Source: Notolepis coatsorum | Taxonomy: Eukaryota > Chordata > Actinopteri > Aulopiformes > Paralepididae | Direction: 5' to 3' | NCBI GenBank assembly: GCA_963971535.1 | Contig: OZ020589.1 | Location: 90,332,683 to 90,396,682, forward strand | Length of the DNA: 64,000 nucleotides | In this document: positions 42,093 to 53,167 of the stretch, piece by piece | Layout of the letters: every line of letters starts with the position of its first letter | Position numbering within the stretch: position 1 is the first letter of the stretch | The notes under the pieces: model-generated | Database searches by the model: none | Seen by the model: the letters and a program-made list of their open reading frames with translations, nothing else | Told to the model about the DNA's origin: nothing | Program-made: the position numbers and the translations under genes

Positions 42093-42426
42093 TAGGGATG
42101 TTCAATATTGGCGCTTTTACAGATACCGATATACCGATATTGTCCAACTCTTAATTTCCGATACCGATATCAACCGATACTGATATATGCAGGGTCCCCC
42201 CCCCCCCAAAAAACAGAATCATTTCAGGTCATTAACATTACATATCTCTTGTTGTGGAATTAACACAACATTATGCATACTTTTGACAATAAATCAAATC
42301 TGAATTTGTTCTTACTTGCTTGCCTGGGTAAATAAAGGTTAAATAAATGTTTAAAATAAAATAGATCATTTCCGATATCACATTTTAATGCCAATATCTG
42401 TAGGCTGATAATATCGGACATCCCTA
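42093..42426. mobile_element. Small non-autonomous hAT element
   Basis: Termini TAGGGATGTTC and GGACATCCCTA are imperfect inverted repeats. A perfect 8-bp duplication GTCTAGTG lies at 42085-42092 and 42427-42434, as hAT transposases make. The interior is rich in CCGATAT repeats with a C-run near 42198. No coding capacity. Confidence 0.85.
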
Positions 42427-42576
42427 GTCTAGTGTTGTCTCAGTGTATTTTTTATTCAGTCTGTTGTTTCCAGTCTAGTCCAGTGTCCCGGTTTGTGTCT
42501 TGATATCCTTGTTAGTCCTTAGTGTGTGTTCCCCAGCTGTCTCTCATTATTAATCAGCCTCTGTATATATTCGTCT

Positions 42577-42619
42577 GGGCAATATGACGTCACAGTGATT
42601 TAGCGCGGCCATCTTTGTG
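42577..42619 (+). promoter_or_regulatory. Left inverted end with CRE and YY1-like sites
   Basis: Contains a perfect CRE palindrome TGACGTCA (42585-42592) and GCGGCCATCTTTG (YY1-like) about 110 bp before the transposase ATG. It probably serves both as transposase binding site and as promoter. Confidence 0.5.
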
Positions 42620-42729
42620 TCCTGTATTGTGTCCGACAGGTGAATGAGGAGAGAGGTACTCCTGCGCGCCACAACTAGAGAAGAGAAGTTGCGCGAAACA
42701 CAACTAAAGTTCATACAACTTCATACAAT

Positions 42730-45700
42730 ATGCCCGGGATATGTTGTGCAGTTGGCTGTAACAACAGTCGTCAGAGAAACCCCGAACTACAATTGTATTC
42801 CATCCCAAAGGAGTTAGATCGGCGCAATAAATGGTTGGCTTCAATCAGAAGGGACCACTGGCAGCCAACATCTAATTCTAGATTGTGCAGTCAACACTTC
42901 GTATCCGGTAAATTTACGTTTGCTTTGCCCTCAACGTATAGTTTCAAGTTTCAAGTTTCTTTAATAGTTGTCATACAGAAGTACAGAATACTTTTGTACA
43001 AAATGCTTCTTACTGTTGCGCTCCAGAGACTGTGCAAGACAAGATAAGTATGAAATAAAAACATAGTAAAATTAGAAGTAAAAAAAGAGGTCACAGTGTT
43101 CAGTTTAGACATATGTACAATGTTCGATGCAGAATAGACGTAGTTACCATACAATACTGTGCAGTGTACTAATATACAATACTATATAGTGCAAGGCAGA
43201 AATGGAGAAATGGGACGAGGTGCAATTTAGGTACAATTCACAGTAGGTGTACGAGTTGTAGTGCAAATCCTTTATCAATAAATATAAAGTGTAAGTGTGT
43301 TTGTGTGATCTAAAGTGTGGAGAGTGGGTGCTGCAGTGTGTTGTTTGTTTGAGTGAGTGTGTGCGTGTGGGTGTGTGTGCTGTGTGCATTTGATGGTTGT
43401 TGCATAGTGATTATTGTTCGTTTAGCGATTATTGTTCGTTTAGCAGCCTGATGGCCTGGGGATAGAAGCTTCTTCTGAGTCTTTCTGTGCTCGCCTTAAG
43501 ACTCCGGTATCGCTTGCCTGACCGCAGCAGTTCAAAGAGGCAGTTGTTCGGGTGGCTCGAGTCCTTAATAATTCTCTTAGCCTTCCCCTTGCACCGCTTG
43601 ATGTAAATGTTCTGGAGGGTGGGAAGCCCCCCTCCAATTGTGCGTTCGGCTGAACGTGTCACTCTTTGTAGTCTGCTACGGTCTTGTGCAGTGCTATTCC
43701 CAAACCAGGAGGTGATGTTGCCGGTCAGGATGCTCTCTATTGTACATGAGTAGAAGTTCCTAAGGATCTTCTGACTGACTTGGAACTTCCTTAGGCGCCT
43801 GAGGAAGTAGAGGCGTTGTCGTGCCTTCTTCACAACACTGTCAATGTGTGTGGTCCATGTCAAGTCCTCGGATATGTGGGCTCCGAGGTACTTGAAACTG
43901 TTCACTCTCTCAACCGGTGCCCCGTCGATGCTGAGGGGGCTGTAGTCCTTGACCCCCGACCTCCTGAAGTCCACAATCATCTCTTTTGTTTTGCTGACGT
44001 TCAGGGAGAGGCAGTTCTCCTGACACCACTGTGACAGGTTCTCTACCTCTTCCAGGTAGGCCCTTTCGTCGTTGGCAGAGATCAGGCCCACCACTACTGT
44101 GTCATCAGCAAATTTGATGATGGTGTTGTTGTTCCGCTGTGCTACGCAGTCATGTGTGTACAGGGAGTAGAGGAGGGGGCTCAGAACACAGCCCTGGGGG
44201 GCCCCTATGTTGAGCGTGATGGATGAGGAGGTGCAGTTGCCGGCTCTTACCACCTGGGGTCTGCCCGTCAGGAAGTCCAAGACCCACTGTCACAGGTCAT
44301 AGTTCAAGCCCAGGTCCCTGAGCTTGGCTATGAGTTTGGAGGGGACTATGGTATTGAATGCTGAGCTGTAGTCGATGAACAGCATTCTCACATAGTTCCC
44401 CTGCCTCTTGTCCAGATGTGATGCTGCTGTGTGCAGCACATGGGCTATGGCGTCCTCCGTGGACCTGTTGGGGCGATATGCAAATTGCAGAGGGTCCAGG
44501 TTGATGGGGAGGGAGGAACAGATGTAGCCCTTCACTAGCTTCTCAAAGCACTTCATGGCTATGGAGGTGAGGGCTACAGGGCGGTAGTCGTTGAGGCAAG
44601 CGGGCGTAGATTTTTTGGGTACAGGGATGATGGTGGACTTCTTCAGACAGGTGGGGATGACAGCCTGTTCCAAGGACAGGTTGAAGATGTCAGTGAATAC
44701 CGGGGCCAGTTGGTCGGCACAGACTTTTAGGACGCGGCCGGGGATGCCGTCCGGTCCTGCTGCCTTCCTGATATTCACTTTTTTAAAGATCCGTCTCACC
44801 TCATGCTCTGTTACCCTGAACACTGAGTCTCCATCAGCAGACCCCCCCCCCCCCATTGCCGTGGTTTGTAGGCTGGTGTTGTTATTCACAGCCTCAAACC
44901 TCGCATAGAAGGAATTGAGATCATTTGCTAAGGAGATGTCACTGTTCAGTTTGAGGGGGGTTCCTTTGTAGTCTGTCATTGTTCTGAGGCCCTGCCACAT
45001 GCCTCTAGAGTCAGCCTGTTCAAACTGAAGTTCAACTTTATCCCTGTAACGCCGTTTTGCCTCTATTACTGCTCTCCTGACGTTGTATCTTGCCATCTTG
45101 TGTTCTTCCATGTTGCCTGTCACCAGCCCGGTGTTGTATGCTGATGTGCGCACTTTCAGAGCCTCACGGACGGATTTGTCTACCCAGGGCTTTTGATTTG
45201 GGTAGATTTTAATTTTGGTGGAGGGGATTGTTTCTTCTACCTGAGTACAGACATAGTCAATCACCGTTTCGGTGTATTCGTTAATATTGGCTGTGTTATC
45301 ACGGAATACACTCCAGTCTGTACTTCCCAGTACAGCTTGGAGTGACTCCTCTGACGTCACGGCCCAACGCTTAACCTCTCGCGAGACCACCGGAGTTCGC
45401 TTGAGACTTTGTTTGTACTTTGGCAAAAGAAATATTGCAGCGTGATCGCTTTTACCGAATGGACTAAGAGCCTGTGACTTGTACCCATTCTTAAATTGCG
45501 AGTATACATGGTCTAATATGTTCTCGCCTCTGGTGGGACAGGTCACATGCTGATAGAAATTCGGCAGCACCTTTTTAAGACGCGCGCTGTTAAAATCACC
45601 CAGAACCAAAATGGCGGCGTCAACATTAGCTGCCTGGAGTTTGTTTACCTCGTCGTGAAGTTTTGAAAGTGCGATCCCAGTGTTCGCGTGTGGTGGAATG

Positions 45701-48084
45701 TACACTCCGATGAGGATGATGGACGTTAACTCTCTTGGGAGGAAGAAGGGTCGACATTTTATCGTGATAAACTCCAGGTCTGGGGAGCAGTGGTTAGACA
45801 GTTCCTTTGTGTTGCCTAAATCGCACCACTCCTCGTTTATCATGAAGGCAATGCCGCCTCCTCTCGTCTTTAGTGACTCTTCTGCCGTCTGGTCCTTGCG
45901 GAGAACGAAGAAGTGGTCTGCCGGTTCTATTGCGTGATTCGGGACATCTGGACTCAGCCAAGTTTCTGTGAAACAGAGGACGTTACAATCCTGAATGTCC
46001 CTCTGGAATTGGATCCGTGCTCTGATGTCATCCAGTTTATTTCCTATCGATTGCACATTGGCCAACAATATGCTGGGCAATGTGGTTCTGTGTCGTTTGG
46101 ACCTCAGTCTGTTTCGGACCCCCGCTCTCTTTCCACGTCTTCGCGGCGGTTTCTCCTCCTGGTCTTGGCCATGATAACAAAGGATCTCGGCGGGCCATTT
46201 CTGCTGTTCAGCGATCCGATCCAGAGAGCAATCCAAACGGTAAGTTTTCCTTAATCCAATGTCAATGATTGACTGACGGTCATACACATATAATGCACCA
46301 ACAGTTGGTGCAAATAAAACTCCTAATACTATAAAAATTAACAAAAGAAAGCACAGTCTCGACGGAGCGATCAGAAAGGCAGCCATCAGAGCAGCGCCAG
46401 TTCAGAGAGATAATAAGTATCTAACGTTAATTATTATTTTAATCTTTTAGCTCAGGGAAACACTTGAAACACTTAAACATAATTAACGTTAGCAGTGTCG
46501 TCCAAACACATAATGCTAATTTGAGATAGATTCAGACTGTGTAGTGGTTAGATTTATTACACTAATCACATACCTAGCTACTTGTCAAAAAGGAAACTGT
46601 TATTAAACCCAGTTGTAAAGCTACTCTTACTTACCTCTGCACTTAATTAAATATACAGTACAATATACTGCAGTATATATGTGAATAAGAGAGAACAAAT
46701 TCTGAGAAAAAGATGGTCAATATTTTGATGGTATGCACTATGCACACATTTAATAGTCTACCATTCTTGTCTCTCTGTCTGCTTAGGCAGAAAAAGTGAG
46801 AACCCCATGAGTCCTGATTATGTACCAAGCCTGTTTGCACACACTTCAGCTGGACAAAGGCAGAAAACCATCTATGCCAACAGTAGGTTTGAGCATACCC
46901 AGCAGATGAAACGGAAAAGGACTGAGACAATGGCCCCTAGCAGTGATGACCATGAGACTGTGGCCCCCTCCAGCACCAGCGATGACACTGAGCATGACAA
47001 CACCATGCAAGTACGGGCAGAATGCATGAAGGATGAGCACAATTACTCCCAAGCCATTCATAGCCCAGGCATCGTGGGACCATGCTCGAATGCAGCCTGC
47101 CAAGCTACAGTCAAGGCATTGACAAATGAGTGTGCACGACTTAGGGCAGAGGTTCATCGTCTAAAAGACAACGTTGATGAGCTGTCTTTGAATGAAGAGG
47201 CCTTTAAAGGAAATGATGACATGGTACTGGAACTCACAGGCCTTCCAAGCTATGCTAAATTAATGGTTGTCTTTACTTTCCTGTCAGGATTTCTGAAACC
47301 TAGTCCAAGACTGACTCCCTTTCATAGCTTTCTGTTAACACTGATGAGAATGAGGCTTAATTTACCTCTATATTTTTTTGTCTATTTATTTCGTATGTCT
47401 AAGACAAGTGTTGGCAGAATATTTAATAGTACATTAGATGTAATGTATGTTAGAATGTCACCACTTATCTTTTGGCCATCAAAAGAACAAATTCAGGTCA
47501 GTCTGCCCATGTGTTTCAGGGATAATTTTAAAAACTGCACCTCTATCATTGACTGTTTTGAAATATTCATAGAGAAGCCAAAAAACTTGAGAGCTCGTGC
47601 ACAAACATACTCTCAGTACAAGCATCACAACACTGTAAAATTCTTGATTTCAATAACACCGCAAGGTGTTATATCCTTTGTGTCAAATGGCTGGGGTGGA
47701 CGCACAAGCGACAAGCACATCACAGAAAACTGTGGTTATCTTGAGAAAATATCACCAGGAGATGTCATTCTTGCAGATAGAGGCTTCAATGTCAAAGATA
47801 CGGTAGGCCTGTATTGTGCACAGTTGAAAATCCCAGCATTCACCAGAGGCAAGCAGCAACTGCACCCCCTGGAACTAGAAGCAACAAGGGGACTTGCTGC
47901 CGTTAGGATCCATGTGGAAAGAGTCATTGGCCTGGTCAGGAACAAATATACCATCCTTCAGACCACCATCCCACTGTCGCTCTGCCAAACAGCCGCTCAA
48001 GGACAACCTACCTCCATTGACAAGATGGTAACAGTTTGCTGTGCTCTTTGTAATATTTGCCCATCTGTGGTGCCCACAGAATAG
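42730..48084 (+). CDS. THAP-DDE_4 transposase, two exons (42730-42907, 46787-48084)
   Basis: Exon 1 starts at ATG 42730 and encodes the first 59 codons of a THAP zinc finger: C-x4-C in CCAVGCNNS, then W and C-x2-H in LCSQHF. A donor GG|GTAAAT follows 42907. The acceptor TGCTTAG ends at 46786. The join is phase 1 and completes the THAP domain exactly ([16 protein letters not shown]). The predicted protein is 491 aa. A coiled coil lies about 173-195 ([18 protein letters not shown]), a helix-turn-helix (HTH_Tnp_4-like) about 215-300, and a DDE_Tnp_4 catalytic core about 300-480. The core has [12 protein letters not shown] (D, about 315), ILADRGFNV (D, about 388) and [13 protein letters not shown] (E, about 434). 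It would bind the inverted ends and cut and paste the element. No stop or frameshift is seen. Confidence 0.85.
43040..43428 (-). other. 3' UTR of the intronic LINE
   Basis: Non-coding, with GTG-rich low-complexity sequence (43340-43390) and a short duplicated GATTATTGTTCGTTTAGC (43410-43443). Confidence 0.5.
43429..46386 (-). pseudogene. CR1/L2-like LINE ORF2 with a single nonsense codon
   Basis: 985 codons in one frame from ATG 46386 to 43429, broken only by TGA at 44290-44292 ([19 protein letters not shown]; family members have a Cys-like codon there). A hydrophobic N-terminal segment and a basic [10 protein letters not shown] linker come first. The APE endonuclease follows ([42 protein letters not shown]). 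RT motifs: [52 protein letters not shown] and FADDTVVVG. The C-terminal [15 protein letters not shown] and [11 protein letters not shown] blocks complete it. One substitution would have disabled it, so the insertion is recent. It lies wholly inside an intron, antisense to the transposase. Confidence 0.85.
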
Positions 48085-48149
48085 ACAGGCAGTAGTTGCT
48101 TACCATGTGAAATGGATCTATTACTGACTGCACTTAGCAAACAGGCAAA

Positions 48150-48277
48150 TAAAAGTAATTTAGTTTAAAGTACAATCTTGGCTGTCTTTTTCTCTCAACG
48201 CTTTAATAGGTAGATCTTGCCTTCACCAAAAAAAAAAAAGTGATCTTGGGCTTAAAAAGGTTGGTGACCACTGATCT
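48150..48277 (-). mobile_element. hAT-like terminal fragment
   Basis: AAAAAGGTTGGTGACCACTG (48258-48277), with upstream AAGTGATCTTGGGC and an A-run, resembles the end of a common fish hAT family whose terminus reads CAGTGGTCACCAACC on the minus strand. The other end and target duplication were not found, so this is a remnant. Confidence 0.45.
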
Positions 48278-48312
48278 ACGGTATTTGAATATATATGATT
48301 CAGTGATGTCAG

Positions 48313-48663
48313 ATGAATGTGTACACATTACACAAATACATGACCAAAAGACAGAATAGTTTCTTTCAGAATTTATTTGACCTTACTCCTAGAACCCACC
48401 TCACCCCTGCCCATTTTGACAACCTAGGATGGCTTAGAGTAGACGACAAAGTACAGCAACTTGCAATGGGCCTGGTCTACAAGATACACTACACGACCAA
48501 TGTACATCGACCAATGTACATGTTCAATCAATCAATCAATAAACTAGATGAATTAGAATTAAATAACACGTTACATCGATTTTTCTATGGCTGTATATGG
48601 AATAATGTATGGAATATCAGCCATTCTAGGGTGAACCCGACTCTGTGGTATCGACTCAATTAA
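48313..48663 (+). pseudogene. Possible LINE ORF2 C-terminal fragment
   Basis: The open frame includes RTHLTPAHFDNLGWLRVDDK and VQQLAMGLVYKIHY. These resemble the C-terminal region downstream of RT in several fish CR1/Rex1-like LINEs (pattern H-x5-LGWL-V--R). There is no catalytic part and no clear limit. Weak assignment. Confidence 0.35.
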
Positions 48664-48714
48664 CTTGTTGAAACCTGCAGATACCCGAAGGGCCTATGTT
48701 ATTATCTGTGGAGC

Positions 48715-51604
48715 TTATTTCTTGTTTGTTTGCTTCTTGCACTCTAAACATTTCCAAGTCTTTGGTACCCTGCTCAGCTTCAGACAAGACTTGTGGAAGT
48801 GTTTTCGCTTACATTGCTCAGATGTGCAAGAGAGGAGGTTGTCTGTGTCACCAGTAGGTTTACCACAGTAACATCCCATTACTGTCTCCTCAGAGGTTGC
48901 AGTGGCTGAGAGGCGTGGCACAGTAAACCATTTACCCAACAGCTCTGGTAGTATCCCTGTTCTAATGAAGTCAACCACCTTCAAATACCCATTATCAAAA
49001 AATTTGCCATCAAACGGGATACGCTGTATAAAAAGTTCTTGAGGTGTCCACACCACAAAATCACAGTATGTTACCTCTGCTACACGCATTTGGGCCTGCA
49101 CTTGATACATGTAACTGTGATCTAGCTTTAGGCTCATCAAACCTTCCTCAGTGACAGTCAAGCAGAACCGTGAGTCTTTGGCACATTCATTTAGAGTGCG
49201 GCCTTTTGCACTGAAAGGACACTTAATCTCTAACATGCCAGGCTCATGGCAAGCACAGGTCACCACGCCATCTGGTGATGCACCCATCCATGGCAGCTCT
49301 GGATTGATGATAAGCCCAGATGCTGCAACGGTGAGGTCTGCATGGCGATCTTGCATCGTCATCAGGTACGACTCTCTGGCAGTGTCCTCGTTTTCTAGAC
49401 CCCATCTGATGAAGATAATGCAAAAGTGAGCCATGTTATTTTGAACATTTGAGAACAACTCCAGACTAGGACCTAAACAAAACAGTGAGGTTCTAACCTG
49501 AGAACACCTGACTGTGGTGAAATGTATTTATTTATTAATTTTTCATCATTAAGCCTTGTGTTTAATTATTTAATTATTGTTTTCATAAGTAAGTGTAATA
49601 AACTGAATCATTCGAAGAGATGTTCATTATTGCAAAATAAACACCAACAGGGTATGGCTCTCTTTACATTATCCCAAACATACTGTAATTAGAATGTTAA
49701 CATTTTGTTTTCCCCACCTAATATATAGTTTCTCAATCCAGTTCTCAATTTTATTTATTCATGATAAAGTAGTGAAAAAAAGGCATGATTTCATATTGCT
49801 TAAAATTATATATATATATATATATACCTGGTCGCTTCAGTCGAAAACTGAGAGGAGCGAGGATAACAAACTCTCTTAATCAAAGATAGAGATTTCTTTG
49901 TCCTGGCTGCCTCATGGAACGACGATGCAGTAACTCTTCCTGCTCTCTGATCAAACCACATCCTCGACTTTCTCTGTTGCCGGGTCTTCTCCTCAACTAA
50001 CAAACACTAAAAAAAGAATTCAACTATCAAAACAGCTGTAATTATCACAAAGGAATTAAGCTATTCTTAATGAATTTGGTGATGTTTATATATTGGGATT
50101 GTGACATTCTTGTTTTAACGAGCCATTCTCATTTCTTACCTGCTCTGGTGTGAGATGCAGCTCATCAAAGATCATGGCACCCTCCTCCAGCAGTGCGGGC
50201 AAATCCATTTCAAGCCTGGTGCTTGCATACAGTGTTGACAGAGGTGTTGGCAGATCCAACTGTACAGTCGTGGGCATGTATCTGAGGGAATGGCCTTCGA
50301 TGACTGACAGGATCGCACTTTTCTTGGGCTTTGCCTCTTGGTCCTCACTTTGGTGGAGCTGTTCACAGAAGAACTTTAACTCATCAGCAGATGGTCTCAT
50401 GTGCTGCAAATAGTCTTTTTCACCTTGCTCTTGGTTAGCAAAGATGTTAGACAACTCAGCATACTCAACTTTTTTCGTGCTTGGCTTGGTCCATGCACAT
50501 GGCTTCTCGGTGCATGTCTGTCCTTCTCTCTTGTCAACAGCAGCCAAAACTGTGAACATCAGTGCAGCAGCGTGGGAACACACCTCGCCCAACCCAGCCA
50601 TACATGTGCAATGTGCCATCACCACTGTCCCTTCCTCCTGCACAACTATCCATGGACATGTTGCCTTTGTGTTCAGAGCCTGGGAATGATTCACCTGTTA
50701 AGTGAAAAATGTGAACGTTAATATACAGTCAAAGCTAAACTCCCCTGAGCTTAAGAAGCCCCAAATGTTAGCTGGGCCATACACAGAAAGCAATAACTTT
50801 TTTAAACAAATAAATAGTGGTTAATTAACTTAGACCTGCCAGTAAAAAATAAATATAGCCTAGAGAACTTTGTATTATTAGAAAACAGAATAAAATATTA
50901 AACTGCCTAATTGATTGATACGTTTATTAACAGATTGCAGAATGGGTACAGTACAGCTAAATACACACAATTGTTAAGGGGATGCAGACCAGAGAAAGAC
51001 TTTCGTCTTGTTTACATCAGGGTCCCCCATTTTCAATTCATCATTTTCACCCCATCATCAATTCACCTAAACTGCAACTGTTAACAAAATTGTTCAAATA
51101 CATAACGATATAATACTTGAACTCGTGTGGTAACGTTAGTCTAACGTTATTGTTTTAAAGACTAGTAAGGCTTAACGTTCTGGCAGTCAACATGGAAAGT
51201 CGCATAACTACTCTCTATAACATTAGCACTCTAGACTTAACGTTAACCACCACCAAAATAACACGGTTGATAATGGTTGTTGAATTACTTACACGTCCTG
51301 TGATTACATATATATTTTTGGTCTCCAGATGCCATATCTTGGTGTCGTTCACCCATCCTGCAACGGAATATTGATAAGCATCGGTGCTCTTGAAAGCCTT
51401 CAGGGTCTCTCCGGTGAATGGGGATGGATTATGTACAAGATAGATGTAGATGTCGGGAAAAGTAAGTTGGGGCAGACGTTCCGCTGATTTTAAGGGACAA
51501 AATAAAGTTGAAGGTAATAAATATGGATCACAACCAATAATCGACGTCTTCTCCAAATATCGCTGTCTTTCGCTCTCATTAAGATGTGCTGTGTTGACTG
51601 CCAT
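48715..51604 (-). CDS. SWIM / YqaJ-nuclease / PHD protein of ISL2EU, four exons
   Basis: Exons on the minus strand: 51604-51293, 50694-50140, 50006-49828 and 49405-48715. Donors are CGT|GTAAGT, CAG|GTAAGA and CCAG|GTATAT; each acceptor ends in AG. Phases 0, 0 and 2 all join cleanly, giving 578 aa. Exon 1 holds the conserved N-terminal region ([18 protein letters not shown]). Exon 2 holds a SWIM zinc finger, [17 protein letters not shown] (C-x-C...C-x-H). Exons 3-4 carry the YqaJ/lambda-exonuclease-like nuclease: [35 protein letters not shown] (D), LEIKCP (E-x-K) and YMYQVQAQM. The C-terminus is a PHD-like finger, [16 protein letters not shown]...FHKSCLKL...WKCLEC. It probably processes DNA during transposition, but the role is not established. 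Confidence 0.85.
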
Positions 51605-51632
51605 GATGGTCAATGTCGCTAAAAAAGTAGGT

Positions 51633-51678
51633 CACAAAGATGGCGGCTGGCATTCCGGAAGTGACGTCTTCGGTACCC
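51633..51678 (-). promoter_or_regulatory. Right inverted end with CRE-like and YY1-like sites
   Basis: AAGATGGCGGC (51637-51647) is a close YY1 match and TGACGTCT (51662-51669) is a CRE half-variant. They lie 30-75 bp upstream of the nuclease ATG (51604), in mirror position to those at the left end. Confidence 0.5.
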
Positions 51679-52281
51679 ATGAATACCTGTGAGCTGTGAG
51701 TTCCTTGTATTCCCTGTGGCGTCATTTAGTTTCCTGCCTTGCTCTGTGTGTTTTGTTCTCCCCATGGTCTATTCCTGCCGTTTGCGGAATAGAGTTCTTG
51801 TTTATCGTGTTGCTCCCTGTGTATCCTGGTTCACTCGCCTGGTAACGTTTTTGCACTGTGCGCCTTACCCAGCTTATCTGTGTTTTTGTTTTCTAGTTTC
51901 TCAGTTTAGTGTCGCTACTGTTTTGCTTTCTTTATTTTGAAGTGTCTCTCCTGCGAGTATTTGCAGCACCGACGTGTTATTGTTTTGTAAGTTTTTGGAA
52001 ACTTGTTCTCGCACCTTGCTTTTCATTTACCAAGTAACTCGAATTAAAGGAGCAGTGCTCATATTCGAGAATCTACCTCTCCTCGTCTCTGTTTTGCGTT
52101 TGGGTCCTCTGCCAACACAATCCCTAACAATAATAATTAAACAAATCTATTCCTCATTTCGGAACTGCCTGAAGGACATGCATTGGCTTATTCCCCCCCC
52201 CCCCCCCCCCCCCCCTCCACCATGAACATTACTGGTGTGTTGAGTATACTTCTGAGCTCATGTCTATGTTGTTACTGTAAC
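51679..52281. other. Right flank of ISL2EU and left arm of an inverted duplication
   Basis: 51679-52130 has no recognised gene. 52139-52281 (ATCTATTCCTCATTTCGGAA ... GTTACTGTAAC, with a C-run at 52193-52215) recurs inverted at 54229-54365. Confidence 0.6.
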
Positions 52282-52960
52282 CAGTGTTGTAGGACCCGAG
52301 GTACTGGACTGATTTTCAGGACTCGTGACTCGACTTGGACTTGAGCACTGATGACTCGGACTTGGACTCTAGCATTGACTGCATTCAGACTTTTATGTAA
52401 TAGGCCCTATCATTTGGCATAAGATATTGATGGCTAGTGCATTTGTTTGGCTATTGTGTCACAAAGTAAATGAACTCCCTTTGAAACGGTGACCGCTGTG
52501 TCATTTATGTTTAATGTATAGACCTTTTTTTATTTGTATGTCCGCTCTTTGAGTGGAGTGAACCTTGATGACTTGGACTCAGACTAGGGTAATGGGGACT
52601 CAACTCAGGCTCTTCTTTGGTGACTCGGACTCGAACACTGGGGCCTCGAGACTTGACTCAAGATTTTAATTTAAATCTTTTACCCAGGGACCGTGCACAT
52701 TAATCAACATCTTCAGTTTCCACATCAATGTAAATTTGCCAGAATTAGCTAATGAGCTAGTTTTCACCTACCAGGCATGTCTTTATGGTGTGGGAGGAAA
52801 CCAGAGTACCTGGAGGAAACTCACACAAACACAGGGAGAACATGCAAACTCCACACAGAAAGGCCCCCTACTGGGGTTCTAACCCAGGACCTTCTTGCTG
52901 TGAGGCAGCAGTGCTAACCACTGTGCCACCCTACTATTTAGTGACTCGACTACAACACTG
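52282..52960. mobile_element. hAT MITE, inverted-duplicated copy, interrupted by a SINE
   Basis: Ends are perfect inverted repeats CAGTGTTGTAG / CTACAACACTG. The interior is GACTCGGACTTGG-type repeats matching 53758-54228 in opposite orientation. A SINE-like insertion occupies about 52665-52935. The flanking 8-mers differ (ACTGTAAC and CTCTATAC), unlike the other copy, so the right flank may have been rearranged. Confidence 0.8.
52665..52935 (-). mobile_element. tRNA-derived SINE-like repeat
   Basis: On the minus strand GGTGGCACAGTGGTTAGCACTG (A-box-like) is followed by CTCACAGCAAGAAGG and GGGTTAGAACCCC (B-box-like). This is the head of a repeat family common in fish, whose tail contains GTTTGCATGTTCTCCCTG and GTTTCCTCC. 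It has no intact tRNA fold, so it is not a tRNA gene. Edges are approximate. Confidence 0.65.
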
Positions 52961-53039
52961 CTCTATACTGTCACTTTCCAGCCATATGTATATTTGTGGA
53001 ATCTTTCCATACCAACCACTATAGCCAGGCAGGCACTCC

Positions 53040-53167
53040 TTTTCAATTTGGGCATAACCCCTTTCTGTCTGTGTTAGTGCTCTACTTGCAAATGTAACTG
53101 GTTTACCTCCTTGTGTGAGAGCAGCGCCAACTCCCATTTCTGAGGCCAGAGTCCCCAAAATACGCAA
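53040..53167 (-). pseudogene. Ty3/gypsy RNase H fragment
   Basis: The minus-strand frame reads ASEMGVGAALTQGGKPVTFA then SRALTQTERGYAQIEKECL, the gypsy RNase H block. It lacks the start of the domain and everything after the catalytic Glu segment (IEKECL). Isolated, with no LTR. It lies between the arms of the inverted duplication. Confidence 0.75.

Larger units (their letters stand above)
42945..46400 (-). mobile_element. CR1/L2/Rex1-like LINE in the transposase intron
   Basis: One long ORF on the minus strand, and a 3' end in the short tandem repeat (CTTGAAA)n (about 42945-42960) rather than poly(A), as in CR1/L2-type LINEs. The 5' edge is set near 46400, just upstream of the ATG at 46386. 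No ORF1 is seen. Target duplications were not identified. Confidence 0.75.
48085..48712. other. Intergenic stretch between the convergent ISL2EU genes
   Basis: Holds a hAT-like end (48228-48276) and a possible LINE fragment (48313-48663), listed separately. The two stop codons are about 630 bp apart. Confidence 0.5.
42577..51678. mobile_element. ISL2EU-type two-gene DNA transposon (THAP-DDE transposase + YqaJ/SWIM nuclease)
   Basis: The two ends match in inverted orientation: GGGCAATATGACGTCAC (42577-42593) versus GGGTACCGAAGACGTCAC, and a perfect 12-bp GCCATCTTTGTG (42608-42619) versus 51633-51644. Between them two convergent genes meet: a transposase (+) and a YqaJ-type nuclease (-). This pairing is what I recall for the ISL2EU group of eukaryotic DNA transposons. 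The exact termini and target duplication are not certain. A 3.4-kb LINE (42945-46400) sits in the transposase intron. Both reading frames are intact across all inferred splice sites, so this copy could be autonomous. Confidence 0.8.

Noticed and set aside
42730..43047. Host THAP-domain gene
   Set aside because: The THAP exon splices to a DDE transposase and lies between transposon-like inverted ends; domestication is not shown.
43816..46268. Plus-strand frames antisense to the intronic LINE
   Set aside because: Shadows of the LINE ORF2, which has recognisable motifs on the minus strand.
48715..49458. Integrated virus or prophage carrying a YqaJ recombinase
   Set aside because: The gene has four exons with eukaryotic splice sites and pairs with a transposase inside shared inverted ends.
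52860..52932. tRNA gene
   Set aside because: Head of a tRNA-derived SINE-like repeat; B box and stems degenerate.
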